From IMG/VR virus record IMGVR_UViG_3300030098_006570, positions 1 to 64,000 of that record: DNA of 64,000 nucleotides. One strand, written 5' to 3'. This DNA comes from a virus. A program made the position numbers and the translations under genes. Below, piece by piece: positions 32,641 to 42,246 of the stretch (within the stretch, counting starts at the first letter, position 1; each line of letters begins with the position of its first letter). The notes under the pieces are model-generated. The model had not been told where the DNA came from, ran no database searches, and worked only from the letters and a program-made list of their open reading frames with translations.

Positions 32641-33735
32641 TCATTTATTATTCAAACCTGCTAAACGCAGCATGCGATCCATCTTAGAATCGCGAGTTGC
32701 CGTGTTGTTTTTCTTAGAATTGATCAAAAGCGACGTTGGTCTTGTAACAGCTTCACGAAGTGTTTGTGGACGTGTTCTCTGATCAGGAGTGTTCCCCACT
32801 GCGTTTTGAATTGTTTCATAGATCATCGCTGCTTCTTCAACAGAATTGGCAGTCTGAACAGCTTCGGCAATTTGATTCTTTTGCCGCTCATTCAAGGAGG
32901 TGCTATTCAAAGCCTTGTTTTGATAAACAAGCTTGGCGTTTGCCAAGTTCAACTTATTAAGCTGAGCCTTGGCCTCCATAATGAGAGCACGTAGCTCTCG
33001 GTTGGATTCTTTGAGTTCGGAAATCTTGGCCTCATAAAGGCCGGCGTCGCTCACGACGTCAGGGGCCGTATCGACTTCCTCTTCGATATCTTCTTCTTCC
33101 AGGTGAGCAGCCTGGGCAGCGGCCATGGCATCGTTGTTGGCCTGCTCGACACTGTTGTACGCAGAGTTGACAGAGGACCAGCCCTGGGGGCGCGGGGTCA
33201 TATCTACAACCAACTCTTCAATCAGGTCGGCCAAGAGTTCCTCACTTAAAGGAATCTCTTGGTCTTCTTCTAAGTCCACTCGCGCAGAGGATCCGGCGAG
33301 TTCGGCGGAGTCCTCTTCCGCATCGTTGTCTAGCATTGTGTCAGTAATCTCTTCGGCTAGCTCAAGCGAATCATTGAGATCAGCAGCGCTGGCCTCAACC
33401 CCGGCGGCCTCCTCCTCGGCGATACGAGTCTTCAGGGCATCAAAATCAATTTCAACCAACTCGTCAGCCGCGGGGGCATCCAACTGTTCGCTCTGGAAGC
33501 CGTAAGGCACATCTTCCATAAAAGTTGTGGAAGGGGCAGCTGCGACGCCGTCGTCTTCCTCAAGGCCTCCAAGGCCCATGGCGGCATCGTCGCCCATTTC
33601 CTGTTCTAGCAGGGTGTTGACTGCTGTACGTACCTCGTCCGCATACCGTTCGAGGACGGCCGACTCTGCATTTTTGAGTGCGGCCTCCTTGAGGGCGCCA
33701 GCATCTACGATTGCTTCTTCTAATAAGGAAGACAT
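32641..33735 (-). CDS. Prohead core scaffold protein (gp22-like)
   Basis: 364 residues, very acidic (many Glu/Asp/Ala runs), with a long C-terminal coiled coil (SDAGLYEAKISELKESNREL, then IMEAKAQLNKLNLANAKLVY). It ends with a basic tail (KNNTATRDSKMDRMLRLAGL), similar in style to scaffold tails that bind capsid protein. It lies just upstream of the capsid gene, the T4 order. It should fill the prohead and be digested by the protease. Confidence 0.82.
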   Translation of the reverse strand: MSSLLEEAIVDAGALKEAALKNAESAVLERYADEVRTAVNTLLEQEMGDDAAMGLGGLEEDDGVAAAPSTTFMEDVPYGFQSEQLDAPAADELVEIDFDALKTRIAEEEAAGVEASAADLNDSLELAEEITDTMLDNDAEEDSAELAGSSARVDLEEDQEIPLSEELLADLIEELVVDMTPRPQGWSSVNSAYNSVEQANNDAMAAAQAAHLEEEDIEEEVDTAPDVVSDAGLYEAKISELKESNRELRALIMEAKAQLNKLNLANAKLVYQNKALNSTSLNERQKNQIAEAVQTANSVEEAAMIYETIQNAVGNTPDQRTRPQTLREAVTRPTSLLINSKKNNTATRDSKMDRMLRLAGLNNK

Positions 33736-33811
33736 AAACTAACTCCAATAGCTAAAATTCCACTAATAACTAGTGATTAGGTTTTCGAAATGCCCGAGGA
33801 GGATGAATTTC

Positions 33812-34780
33812 TTAGTCCCGGACAGCCCTAAGAGTGCTTAGTAATTGATCCAGCTCTTTTTTACTATTTCGAATAACGCTTTTATAATCCTTCTCTGCTT
33901 GATTCATTTCTTCTAAAGTTGATGTGATTTGTGCTTCCAGGGCTGATACTGTACTTAGTTGCGCAGCGGTTCGTTGTGTTGAAAGTGAAACTATTTCATC
34001 CAATAATTGTTGCTGTTGCTTTTTCGTTTCCTCTAGTGCCAGGTCCTTGATTCCGATATGAATATGATTCTCATCCTCTCTAATAAGGAAGTTATCATCA
34101 AACACTAGAGTTTTGAATTGTAGGTGTTGATTACGTCCCTTGGTAACCTTACCCTTGTAAAGGGAAACGCCAGAACCTAAGCTATCACCGCCATTGACCA
34201 CATTCAAGACTTGGCTATTCATGGCGGCAATGTGCCCCATTAAAGAAGTAATTGAAAGGCGGCCGACGCCGCTACGTTGTGAGTTAACTAAAATATGATC
34301 AAACTTGCTGGCATCCGGTAGAGCGGGTGTATCAGAAAAACTTACTGAAAGTCCTGTATCACTCATTCGAAGCAGCGAAGAGGGATCTAGCTTGAGTGAT
34401 AGCTTTTCGTCTACTATTTCAAAGCACGCATTGTTGTGGGCCAGCTGCTCTAAAGGGAGGGCGCCCGAGATGGCGCTAGAGGGGATATTGGTGAGCTTGC
34501 TCCCATCTCCACTAAAGCCGGGTGCCGTCACCTCTTTGGCAACAACAACCGTATCTTTAGCAAGAAGAATGTCTGTAGTGGTATCCAACTTGGCATTGCC
34601 GCCTCCTACCACTAGGCGATTGACCACATTGCTTTTCATTACCTCGATGGCGGGCGGCTTAAGTTCGGTTCCATCCAGAAGCTCAAACTTGTTTGCTGCA
34701 ACACCATCGGTAAAAGTTTTCCGGGCTGTGATGGTTTGCTCAGTGTTGTGGGTGCAAAGATTTTTAGGTGTTGATGCCAT
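33812..34780 (-). CDS. Fibre-like structural protein with C-terminal coiled coil
   Basis: 322 residues. The N-terminal half is beta-rich and contains APGFSGDGSKLTNIPSSAIS, a motif common in phage fibre proteins. Residues 240-320 form a coiled coil (TKKQQQQLLDEIVSLSTQRT). It is the last gene of the fibre cluster and upstream of the scaffold gene. Confidence 0.72.
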   Translation of the reverse strand: MASTPKNLCTHNTEQTITARKTFTDGVAANKFELLDGTELKPPAIEVMKSNVVNRLVVGGGNAKLDTTTDILLAKDTVVVAKEVTAPGFSGDGSKLTNIPSSAISGALPLEQLAHNNACFEIVDEKLSLKLDPSSLLRMSDTGLSVSFSDTPALPDASKFDHILVNSQRSGVGRLSITSLMGHIAAMNSQVLNVVNGGDSLGSGVSLYKGKVTKGRNQHLQFKTLVFDDNFLIREDENHIHIGIKDLALEETKKQQQQLLDEIVSLSTQRTAAQLSTVSALEAQITSTLEEMNQAEKDYKSVIRNSKKELDQLLSTLRAVRD

Positions 34781-34818
34781 ATCAGGTGCCTCTCCTTAGG
34801 ACTCTTAGGTTAGTCATC

Positions 34819-37374
34819 TCAGGCCAGCTCCACGTAAGTAGAGCCGGGATTGAAATATATAACCTTAGGTGTAGTGGTGGCATAGCCAATCACTCGCACA
34901 TAATTATTTGAGGCGGTGGGGGCAACACTTTTGAACTTTGCGCTGGAAGTGGACACATAGACGGCACTGCCGGTCTTGTAGTTTCCGACGAAATAAGTCT
35001 CGGCATCCACAAAACCCCGAATTAGCATACCATCACTTGAGGGGTTGCTTCCCAAGGAAATAGCCAAGAGTTGACTCTCTCCCCCACCGCTCGTGGGACT
35101 GCTTCCCGTTTGGGCAGCCGAGGCGGAAGCCCATCCACCCTGATCGTTAAGATAATAGAGGGCCCCCGTTTGTAGGCCGCTGGCTGAGCTAGTGCCAAAA
35201 TAAACCACTTCGCCGGCACCCGTATTGTTTGGAAGTACCGACGGGGCTTTAGATCCGGTATAATGAACCTCTAAGGCAATTTTTGGTTTTTGGCTTTTAC
35301 CAAAAGAGGCGCCGCCATCTATAAGGGTCACATTGGAGACATAAAGGCCTGAGCCCGAAATATTGGCAGAGGCCGACAAGCTCGCATAAACATCTACATT
35401 GCCGTTAGTATTGACCCGGAGCATCGGGGAGCCACTGTTATCCTGGAAGTCATAGCCAGTGAAGTTGGGCTGAGTACCCTTAAATTGGAGAAGGCCGCCG
35501 GCATTGCGTCCCATCTTATAATGATAAGTTCCTCCACTTCCCACCCGCAACTGATCTCCGGCGGCCGAACCCAGCACACTCAATGCTGCAGCCGAGCTGG
35601 CTGTATTTACCGTGATGGCGCTTGAGGCACTCACATGGGTAACAGTGAGTGCAGCGCCCGAGATAATCCCGTCATGGCCGAGGTAGGCAAGAAGACCGTC
35701 CTCAGCTGCATTAAGGACCGAAATGGAAGCGGTCTTCGCCATAATACCGGTGAAGTTGTTGCCGGCGGGGCCTTTAGTCCGCACCTGCAGGAAACTCCCG
35801 CCGCCTAGGCCGTCGTCGTTATATGTAAAGTCGGCCGATGACGTCAGTTGTCCGTTACCGTCCAGATCGGCGAACACGATGCCACTGCTGGTTAGGCTCG
35901 ACACATAAGCAGTAGAGCCATAAAAAGCAGAGGCCGAAATATTATGAGACGCAGTGAGACTTCCGGAGACAATCGCTAGGCCTTTGCTAACTCCATCGAT
36001 GGTAGAACCAGTGGGATCGAGAATGAAAGACTTGTGTATAACTCCCATGGAGCCGGCCGTTGTAAGCATCGTAACGCCCAACAGGCCTTCGGGATAAATA
36101 TCAATAGCTGTCTTCCCATTATAACTACTGCTCCGGAAATAGGCATAACTGCTCCCTCGGTTGCGCAGATTGATTCCGCCGACGCCCCCAACGTCCGAGC
36201 CATCGAGGATAATTTTACCAGCAGGACTCAAAGTAAAGTCCGCCGAACTACTCAAAATGGACGAGGAGATATAGGTGGGATAACTCCTCGACGCGTTGGA
36301 TCCCAACTTAACAAAGGGAAGCTGGGCGCCTGACATTATCAATTGACCGGATCCTGAAATAGACCCGCTCATCATAACTTTATCGCCCAGGAAGCTGAAA
36401 TTGCCGGAGCCGCTGAAGGCGCCCGCATTGTTAAACTGAATGTTCGTGTTCGAGCCGCCGGGTGTACCGCCGCCTCCCACGTTCTTCAAATACTGGCCGT
36501 CGCCATAAAAAGCAGAGGCTGATACATGGCCAGAAGCGGTGATATGAGAAGAGGCCGAAATAGTGCCGTCATGACCTAGGTATACCAGCAGCCCAGTTTC
36601 AGCAGCATTGAGAACGGAAATAGAAGCGGTCTTCGCCATAATACCTGTAAAGTTATTAGCTCCTGGGCCTTTTGTACGAACCTGTAGGAACTTACCGCCA
36701 CCTATACCATCATCACTGTACGTAAATTCGGCCGAGGAAGTAAGTTTTCCGTTGGGGCCTGCAGCGACGACCCCGCTGCTGGTGAGACTTGACACATAAG
36801 CGTTGGAACCATAAAAAGCAGAGGCCGAAAGATTGGCCGAGGCAGAAACTTGAGTGTTAGCATTCAAGATTATGTTGTCGCCATTGATATCGAGATTAGT
36901 GCCGTTATTTGTAATTTTGTAAGTTTTGGCCGCATCAAAGAAAATAGAATTTCCAGAGGGCACGAACACATTAGATGCTGTAAGATTAGCTGATGCGGAT
37001 AGGGCCCCGCTCACTATCATCTTGGAGCCGGTCCATTTAAGACTATTGGTGCCTCCGAGGGTACCTCCATTATTAAACTGGATATTAGTGGTGGCCCCGG
37101 CGGCAGAACTAGTCGCGATGCCGTGGAGGTATTGACCATCGCCATAGAAAGCTGAAGCCGAGACATGGCCAGATGCTGTGATATTAGAAGAGGCAGAGAT
37201 CTGCCCTAAAACTTGAACCAGCGTATCCGAGGCGGAAACGTTGAGTACTTTAACTCCACCTACACCAAAGGAAATAAAGTCATTTCCCCAGTCTATGTAT
37301 GTATCCTGATTAGGATCGTCCTCGGCGTAAATATCGCCTCTAAATATTCTACCTTTTGCTGAACCGTATGCCAT
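34819..37374 (-). CDS. Large fibre protein with internal duplication
   Basis: 851 residues built from Ser/Ala-rich beta repeats such as ITASGHVSASAFYGDGQYL. A block of about 90 residues (AYVSSLTSSG ... FLQVRTKGP ... NNFTGIMAKTASISVLNAAE) occurs twice, near residues 190 and 490. The C-terminus (YVRVIGYATTTPKVIYFNPG) looks like a fibre tip or collar. Likely a tail or head fibre that binds cell-surface sugars. The CTATTTA motif and TATAC lie just before its start. Confidence 0.8.
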   Translation of the reverse strand: MAYGSAKGRIFRGDIYAEDDPNQDTYIDWGNDFISFGVGGVKVLNVSASDTLVQVLGQISASSNITASGHVSASAFYGDGQYLHGIATSSAAGATTNIQFNNGGTLGGTNSLKWTGSKMIVSGALSASANLTASNVFVPSGNSIFFDAAKTYKITNNGTNLDINGDNIILNANTQVSASANLSASAFYGSNAYVSSLTSSGVVAAGPNGKLTSSAEFTYSDDGIGGGKFLQVRTKGPGANNFTGIMAKTASISVLNAAETGLLVYLGHDGTISASSHITASGHVSASAFYGDGQYLKNVGGGGTPGGSNTNIQFNNAGAFSGSGNFSFLGDKVMMSGSISGSGQLIMSGAQLPFVKLGSNASRSYPTYISSSILSSSADFTLSPAGKIILDGSDVGGVGGINLRNRGSSYAYFRSSSYNGKTAIDIYPEGLLGVTMLTTAGSMGVIHKSFILDPTGSTIDGVSKGLAIVSGSLTASHNISASAFYGSTAYVSSLTSSGIVFADLDGNGQLTSSADFTYNDDGLGGGSFLQVRTKGPAGNNFTGIMAKTASISVLNAAEDGLLAYLGHDGIISGAALTVTHVSASSAITVNTASSAAALSVLGSAAGDQLRVGSGGTYHYKMGRNAGGLLQFKGTQPNFTGYDFQDNSGSPMLRVNTNGNVDVYASLSASANISGSGLYVSNVTLIDGGASFGKSQKPKIALEVHYTGSKAPSVLPNNTGAGEVVYFGTSSASGLQTGALYYLNDQGGWASASAAQTGSSPTSGGGESQLLAISLGSNPSSDGMLIRGFVDAETYFVGNYKTGSAVYVSTSSAKFKSVAPTASNNYVRVIGYATTTPKVIYFNPGSTYVELA
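35660..35938 (-). repeat. Internal fibre duplication, copy 2
   Basis: Encodes the second copy of the 'Y-V-S-S-L-T-S-S-G ... I-M-A-K-T-A-S-I' block. Related at DNA level to 36560-36830 but with many silent changes, so not recent. Confidence 0.7.
36560..36830 (-). repeat. Internal fibre duplication, copy 1
   Basis: First copy of the same block in the 851-residue fibre protein, including the shared GTCTTCGCCATAATACC stretch (plus strand). Confidence 0.7.
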
Positions 37375-37394
37375 TGATTATTCTCCGGGTATAA

Positions 37395-37401
37395 TAAATA
37401 G
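37395..37401 (-). promoter_or_regulatory. Candidate late promoter motif (CTATTTA) before the 851-aa fibre gene
   Basis: Minus-strand TACTATTTATTATACC, 20 bases before the ATG and just after a terminator hairpin. Confidence 0.45.
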
Positions 37402-37431
37402 TATCCAATCTAATCTATGAATGTTTAAAGT

Positions 37432-37466
37432 AAAAAGGGCGGGTACCCCGAAAGATACCCACCCTT
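37432..37466 (-). terminator. Rho-independent terminator after the 620-aa fibre gene
   Basis: Eleven-pair stem AAGGGTGGGTA / TACCCGCCCTT (one G-U pair) around TCTTTCGGGG, followed by T on the minus strand (CCCTTTTTAC). Confidence 0.8.
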
Positions 37467-37511
37467 AATATTTATCATCACCAAGGTGATGTCTCCGAAG
37501 AGACCTCTATC

Positions 37512-39374
37512 CTAGTAGATGCTCCACTTATCGGAAGCGACATACATCAAGTTGACCGCACCGTCATCGGAGACAATATCCACGGAATCTTCGCCGTCGA
37601 TAGTCTGCGTTCCAGCATGATCAACCACGATCTTGAAGCCACCAAGGCTACTCGGAGCCTTCACGTTAACAACCTGACCAATGGTCGGGCTGGCTGGAAG
37701 GGTCCATGTGCGATTAGCAGTAAGCGTGGTAGTACCATAGTTGAAACCAACCTGGAGAGTACCCGCCGCATCGCCGATGCCCTGGACGTTGGCGACAATG
37801 TCACCAGTCACAGTACCGTAAATGTTAGCAGCCTGAATATCGATCAGGTTGCCCGACTCATCACGAGCAACAAAAATGTCACCAGATGCGGATGCATCAC
37901 CAGTACCGTTCGTCAGGTATACCCACTCGAAATAGTCGGAGTTATCAGCAGCGTAAGGCATGCGGATGGCAGAGCCAGCAGCGTTTGCCTTGCTGCTTGA
38001 ACCGGAGCCGATTGTTACAGTCTTGTCTTTAATCACCAATTCATCGGTGTTGACCGAAGTGATGGTTCCAGCAACGTAGAAGTTACCACTAGCACTCATG
38101 TTTCCGTTGATAGTCAGACCAGCAAAAGTCGGGCTGTCACTGGTACCGAGACCAAGACTCGTACGAGCAGTGGCGCCGCTCTCATAAGCAAAGGCGCCTG
38201 CGCCAGTAGCAACAATGAATTCACCATCAGCAGAAGGAGCGCCGAGAGTGTCAAGATCTTCGAGGACCCCGTCAACAGCAACAGTGACCGAACCACCAAG
38301 GGACACAGCACCCAGAGCAGCCATACCAGCACCCTGTGTGAGAGTGATGGAGCTGTTAGCAAGCTTGGCGTTAGCGATCGAACCAGCGAGGTTATCGTTG
38401 GTGATTGAGTTATCAGGCAAGAAAACGTTACCAGAAACATTCAAGCGCGCGCTCGAACCCACACGGAGTTCTCCGGTAGTGTCCAAATAAAAATTCGAAC
38501 CAGAGATCGACCCCTCCCGAGTAATCGAGGCGGACGCGGCCGTCGAGCCGCCGGACTCATAAAACGACATATCAGTACCCCATACAGTGAAACCCTGGTA
38601 GTCGTCAGCCACATCGTGAGAATGAATCTCAATACCCGCCGAAGCAGAGATAAGCAACGGCGTAGCGTCGGATCCGCCTTGGCCACTGTTCAACATTGCA
38701 TAATACGTATCACCATGGTCGGTCTCGAAGTAACCCAGGGACATGTGGTCAGAAATAACTACATCCTTACCTGCCTTCGAGTTAGAGCCGGAGATGTGAG
38801 CCTCTTTAATGCTCTTGGCCGCACTACCGAGTGAGGTCTGACCGTCAGCATCAGGGATAATATCGGAGCCGACGCCGGGGACGATATTGCCCGCGACAGA
38901 CAGAGCACCAGAGCCCGAAAGGGTGGTGAACTTACCAGCAGCCTGTGAGCTGGCTCCAACAGTAGTTCCATCAATTGCACCACTGTCAACATTAATGTTG
39001 GTGATGGCCTGGCTGTTAGCATCAAGTGCTGCACCAAGCTGATCAGCCTGAAGGCTGTCAATGTATGCTACACCGTCAATGTACAGATCCTTGAACTCAG
39101 CGCCAGAAGCACCAAGGTCAGTGCCAGCATCTGATTGCGGCTTGAGTGCCGTACCGTTGACGACCTGATTAGCGCCCATAAGGACAAGATCGTTGCTGCC
39201 GTTGGAGCTAATCTTTACTGAGCCACCGTCTCCGTTAAAATAGACAACACCGTCGTTGTTAAGAACAACATCGTTGGCTACCTCAACATCAGCCGAGCCA
39301 GAAAGGTCGGCGCCGCCGACTAGTTTAATATCACCTGGGGACTGGAATGTTCCCAATTGAAATTTATATGCCAT
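37512..39374 (-). CDS. Fibre/structural protein with Ser/Gly beta repeats
   Basis: 620 residues. The N-terminus MAYKFQLGTFQSPGDIKLVG and repeated LGSAAKSIKEAHISGS-like and ADLSGSADVEVAN segments are fibre-like. The C-terminus, WTLPASPTIGQVVNVKAPSS through NLMYVASDKWSIY, is a carbohydrate-binding or trimerisation-type tip that recurs at the ends of the next two proteins. A terminator follows at 37.45 kb. Confidence 0.78.
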   Translation of the reverse strand: MAYKFQLGTFQSPGDIKLVGGADLSGSADVEVANDVVLNNDGVVYFNGDGGSVKISSNGSNDLVLMGANQVVNGTALKPQSDAGTDLGASGAEFKDLYIDGVAYIDSLQADQLGAALDANSQAITNINVDSGAIDGTTVGASSQAAGKFTTLSGSGALSVAGNIVPGVGSDIIPDADGQTSLGSAAKSIKEAHISGSNSKAGKDVVISDHMSLGYFETDHGDTYYAMLNSGQGGSDATPLLISASAGIEIHSHDVADDYQGFTVWGTDMSFYESGGSTAASASITREGSISGSNFYLDTTGELRVGSSARLNVSGNVFLPDNSITNDNLAGSIANAKLANSSITLTQGAGMAALGAVSLGGSVTVAVDGVLEDLDTLGAPSADGEFIVATGAGAFAYESGATARTSLGLGTSDSPTFAGLTINGNMSASGNFYVAGTITSVNTDELVIKDKTVTIGSGSSSKANAAGSAIRMPYAADNSDYFEWVYLTNGTGDASASGDIFVARDESGNLIDIQAANIYGTVTGDIVANVQGIGDAAGTLQVGFNYGTTTLTANRTWTLPASPTIGQVVNVKAPSSLGGFKIVVDHAGTQTIDGEDSVDIVSDDGAVNLMYVASDKWSIY

Positions 39375-39532
39375 TATAAAATCCTCCTATAGATTATGGC
39401 GAAACGTGTAAGAAATTAGAAGAAAGTTACGAAGTGGGCGCATCGAGGCGCAATGGACCATAATATATCCACATTCGTTTCTGATACAATTAGACGTGCG
39501 GAGAGAGAAAAGCTTTTAATATTTTTTATTTT

Positions 39533-40300
39533 TTAGTAGACGTACCAATTACTACCATCGGTATACATATGAATCGCGCCATAAGGCGATTGAATAGTGA
39601 GACTGGATGTATTATCAATTAGCTGGCTGGCTGATGCTTTAAGGGTGATGGGAGTTGTAGGGTCGGCACTTCCCACTTCGTCCTTTACTACATATGTCTG
39701 ACCTCCCACGCATTTTGTAGCATCAAATAAAATCTCAAGGGATGCCGCTCTTACCCCTAAATAATACTCATTGGCGGCAGCCGTATGATTTGTAGTAATG
39801 GGGGTCCTAGCATGGACCAGTCCAGCTTTGATCTGCATTGCTTTATTTGTAAAATCATAAAGCACCAGAGCGCTTCCCGAGATCCCCCCCGAGCCTGTTT
39901 GAAACTGAAGAGCACCCACGGGGCCCTGGGCGCTGGCGGAGCCTCCTCCCCCACTGGCCGTAATCCCAGTAAGATAGCGACCGTCGCCATAGAAAAAGGC
40001 AGCGGAAATATTATTGCTCGCTGATATAAGACCAGTGTTGTCAAGGAGAACCTTGGTGATTCCCCCATTGAGAATGGAAAGGTTAGCCCCATCAAAAGTG
40101 AGATCAGCCTCACCTCGCAGAGTCTTTCCGGTGGTATTAGTAAAGGTTATTAAACGATTGTCGTCAGGGGTGACGACATATTCGGGAATTTGAGAAGTAG
40201 GGAAGGCGAGTTCGGACCCATCTCCCGAAAAAGTGCCCGTGAGAGCAAGGCTGGCGGAGTGGAGTTGCTTGATTGTTCCTGATAATGCATTGTACGCCAT
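39533..40300 (-). CDS. Short fibre-like protein
   Basis: 255 residues, MAYNALSGTIKQLHSASLAL at the start. The middle carries NNISAAFFYGDGRYLTGITA, the same motif family as the large fibre. The end, TIQSPYGAIHMYTDGSNWYV, is tip-like. A gap of 158 bases before the next gene (39375-39532) holds no ORF and nothing recognised apart from an AAAAGCTTTT palindrome and A/T-rich DNA. Confidence 0.75.
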   Translation of the reverse strand: MAYNALSGTIKQLHSASLALTGTFSGDGSELAFPTSQIPEYVVTPDDNRLITFTNTTGKTLRGEADLTFDGANLSILNGGITKVLLDNTGLISASNNISAAFFYGDGRYLTGITASGGGGSASAQGPVGALQFQTGSGGISGSALVLYDFTNKAMQIKAGLVHARTPITTNHTAAANEYYLGVRAASLEILFDATKCVGGQTYVVKDEVGSADPTTPITLKASASQLIDNTSSLTIQSPYGAIHMYTDGSNWYVY

Positions 40301-40317
40301 CTCGTCTCATAACTCGT

Positions 40318-41073
40318 CTAGATAATCCACCAAGCACTGGTGCCGTCACAAACATAGGTTTCAGATGCATGGTCCGATAAGAGCTTTTGCCACGGGTCTC
40401 CATCGATCGTATCGCCTCCAGAGGCGCTCACCGTTAAATCGGGAGCGGCAGTTCCGGCTTTCACCACCACTACCCGGCCGATTCCGGCGGTTGTAGCTGC
40501 AGGCAACGTGACAGTTGTTGTGGATGCCACGCTCACTACCACAAAATAATCATCAGATGAAATGCTCGTGTCGGTATTGGTGGTACGGTAATTTACCGCC
40601 TGAGATCCACTAACTGTGAGAGCTGCGTACGGATTGGTAACTCCAATTCCCAGTCGCGGCATAGAGGCTGCATCGCCCGGAGGCCCGGAGGATGTAAGAG
40701 TAAATGCATTAGCCGTAACGCCTATTCTTTTAACAGCGAGGCTTCCAGTAAATGTATGCCAGTCTTCATTGGTATCGCCAAATTTAGAATCCCCACTGGA
40801 GGATAAGAAAGTAATGGTATGATTGATAACATCAAAATTACGGGCAACAATATTTCCACTAACTAGAAGATTGCCAGTGAGGATAAGCTGCGATGAGGCA
40901 GTTAGGTATAAGAGTTGCGAAGACCCACTAATACCACTTCCACCAGGGACCGAGGATCCTGAATGGAACTGTAAAGACCCTGTTGGCCCCTGGGCACTAG
41001 CTGTCCCGGGGTGAGAATGACTCCCCCCCGAAGAGCAACTAACATAAGCCCATCCGTTGTATTGTAGCGGCAC
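40318..41073 (-). CDS. Short fibre-like protein
   Basis: 251 residues, GTG start. The N-terminal region GTASAQGPTGSLQFHSGSSV and ISGSSQLLYLTASSQLILTG follow the fibre-repeat pattern. The C-terminus (DTIDGDPWQKLLSDHASETY, then VCDGTSAWWII) again resembles a tip domain of the same style as its neighbours. Confidence 0.72.
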   Translation of the reverse strand: MPLQYNGWAYVSCSSGGSHSHPGTASAQGPTGSLQFHSGSSVPGGSGISGSSQLLYLTASSQLILTGNLLVSGNIVARNFDVINHTITFLSSSGDSKFGDTNEDWHTFTGSLAVKRIGVTANAFTLTSSGPPGDAASMPRLGIGVTNPYAALTVSGSQAVNYRTTNTDTSISSDDYFVVVSVASTTTVTLPAATTAGIGRVVVVKAGTAAPDLTVSASGGDTIDGDPWQKLLSDHASETYVCDGTSAWWII

Positions 41074-41091
41074 CGCGCGTAACCCTCCTTG

Positions 41092-41526
41092 TTAGCCGAC
41101 GCCTGCTGAACCGGACCAGTTGGGACCTTGAATTCCTGCACCACCTAACTGTACCACACTACCAGACGCATAATCCAGCTGCTCTACAGGAATGGAGGTG
41201 AGCCCAGCGGCGACGAAAAGACTTTTCGGGTCTTGTCTGGATCCACTAACATAAAGGCGCGTAAGCTTCAGATCTACCGGACCAAAGGTGCCCGAAACTG
41301 CATCGAGGGGCCAACCGTGTGATTCCAACAGGATTCCGGCTTCGGAAAAACCCACGATAGCCAGACTTCCACCCATGTTTCTTACTGAGACCCAGCTGGT
41401 TACAGCCGGGAATTTAATCTCAACAACCCCATCGATAGGGCTTATGCTTGCAGATACCCACGGCTTCCCAGATACTTGGTATGAGGCCGCGCTTCCTAGT
41501 CCCGGGGTATAATTATATGTCGACAT
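41092..41526 (-). CDS. Small structural protein, fibre cluster
   Basis: 144 residues, beta-rich, MSTYNYTPGLGSAASYQVSG at the start, Gly-rich end (GGAGIQGPNWSGSAGVG). Likely a fibre-base or decoration protein by position. No family recognised. Confidence 0.65.
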   Translation of the reverse strand: MSTYNYTPGLGSAASYQVSGKPWVSASISPIDGVVEIKFPAVTSWVSVRNMGGSLAIVGFSEAGILLESHGWPLDAVSGTFGPVDLKLTRLYVSGSRQDPKSLFVAAGLTSIPVEQLDYASGSVVQLGGAGIQGPNWSGSAGVG

Positions 41527-41567
41527 ATTCTAATCTCCGTCTTATTAAGTAGCATCGAACTTGATGT

Positions 41568-41789
41568 TTATCTAAACATTTTCCTTTGTCGCTTTCTTTC
41601 CAGCTTAAGGCGCTCGCGTTGGGCTTTCTGGCTTTTCAGTTTTTTCTTGACAGAGGGCTTTACGTAATGATCCGTTCGGGCTCGATAAGTTTCTATCACT
41701 CGATCACGTTTACATTTTTTGATAAACCGTCGTATGAGTCGTTCCGAACTCTCTCCGCGACGTAAATCTACTCTCACATTAGTTGCCAC
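41568..41789 (-). CDS. rpsU: Ribosomal protein bS21
   Basis: 73 residues, very basic. VRRGESSERLIRRF-like N-terminus (here LRRGESSERLIRRFIKKCKR), then RARTDHYVKPSVKKKLKSQK and a basic helix, match bS21. bS21 sits on the small subunit near the anti-Shine-Dalgarno region and affects initiation. Phages can use their own copy to favour phage messages. GTG start behind AGGTGA. It lies among late structural genes. Confidence 0.9.
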   Translation of the reverse strand: MATNVRVDLRRGESSERLIRRFIKKCKRDRVIETYRARTDHYVKPSVKKKLKSQKAQRERLKLERKRQRKMFR

Positions 41790-41796
41790 AATTCAC

Positions 41797-42246
41797 CTAC
41801 TTTCTCTCTTTTACTTCGTTCATGTGGGCACTCCAATTGCGCCCCACGGAACCAAATAAATTGCTAATATCCACACCAGCATCGTCAGGCGCGTGGCCCG
41901 CCATAGGGTTGGCTTGCTGTTGCGGTGACCCTTGGGCAGGGGCCGGGGTTGTCCCTTCAAAGAGATCGACCCCATTAAAAGCGCCGCCGCCAATGGCGGC
42001 CATCAACTTCTTCTTATGTTGTTTTAGCTTGTTACCCTGCTCCTCGCTAAACGCATTTCGTCGCATGCGCTCTTTTACGGGATCAGCCTTAGGCGCGGCT
42101 TGACGCTCTACAATGGGCTGGGGGGTGTTCATTCCTTTGACGACCTCAGCTATAATACCCGAGATAAGTCCGTCTTCCATGAGGGATTCTTTAATGCACT
42201 CATTAACCAGAGGCTTGAGGATTTTCTTTAGTTCTGACTTTTTCAT
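41797..42246 (-). CDS. Lys-rich internal virion protein candidate
   Basis: 149 residues. The N-terminus MKKSELKKILKPLVNECIKE is a short amphipathic helix like the tags elsewhere (an I-K-E site at residues 19-21, but the register differs). The middle is basic (NKLKQHKKKLMAAIGGG), then a Gln/Ala/Pro-rich linker and DDAGVDISNLFGSVGRNW. Overlaps the next gene by ATGA-style spacing. Function unknown. Confidence 0.65.
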   Translation of the reverse strand: MKKSELKKILKPLVNECIKESLMEDGLISGIIAEVVKGMNTPQPIVERQAAPKADPVKERMRRNAFSEEQGNKLKQHKKKLMAAIGGGAFNGVDLFEGTTPAPAQGSPQQQANPMAGHAPDDAGVDISNLFGSVGRNWSAHMNEVKERK

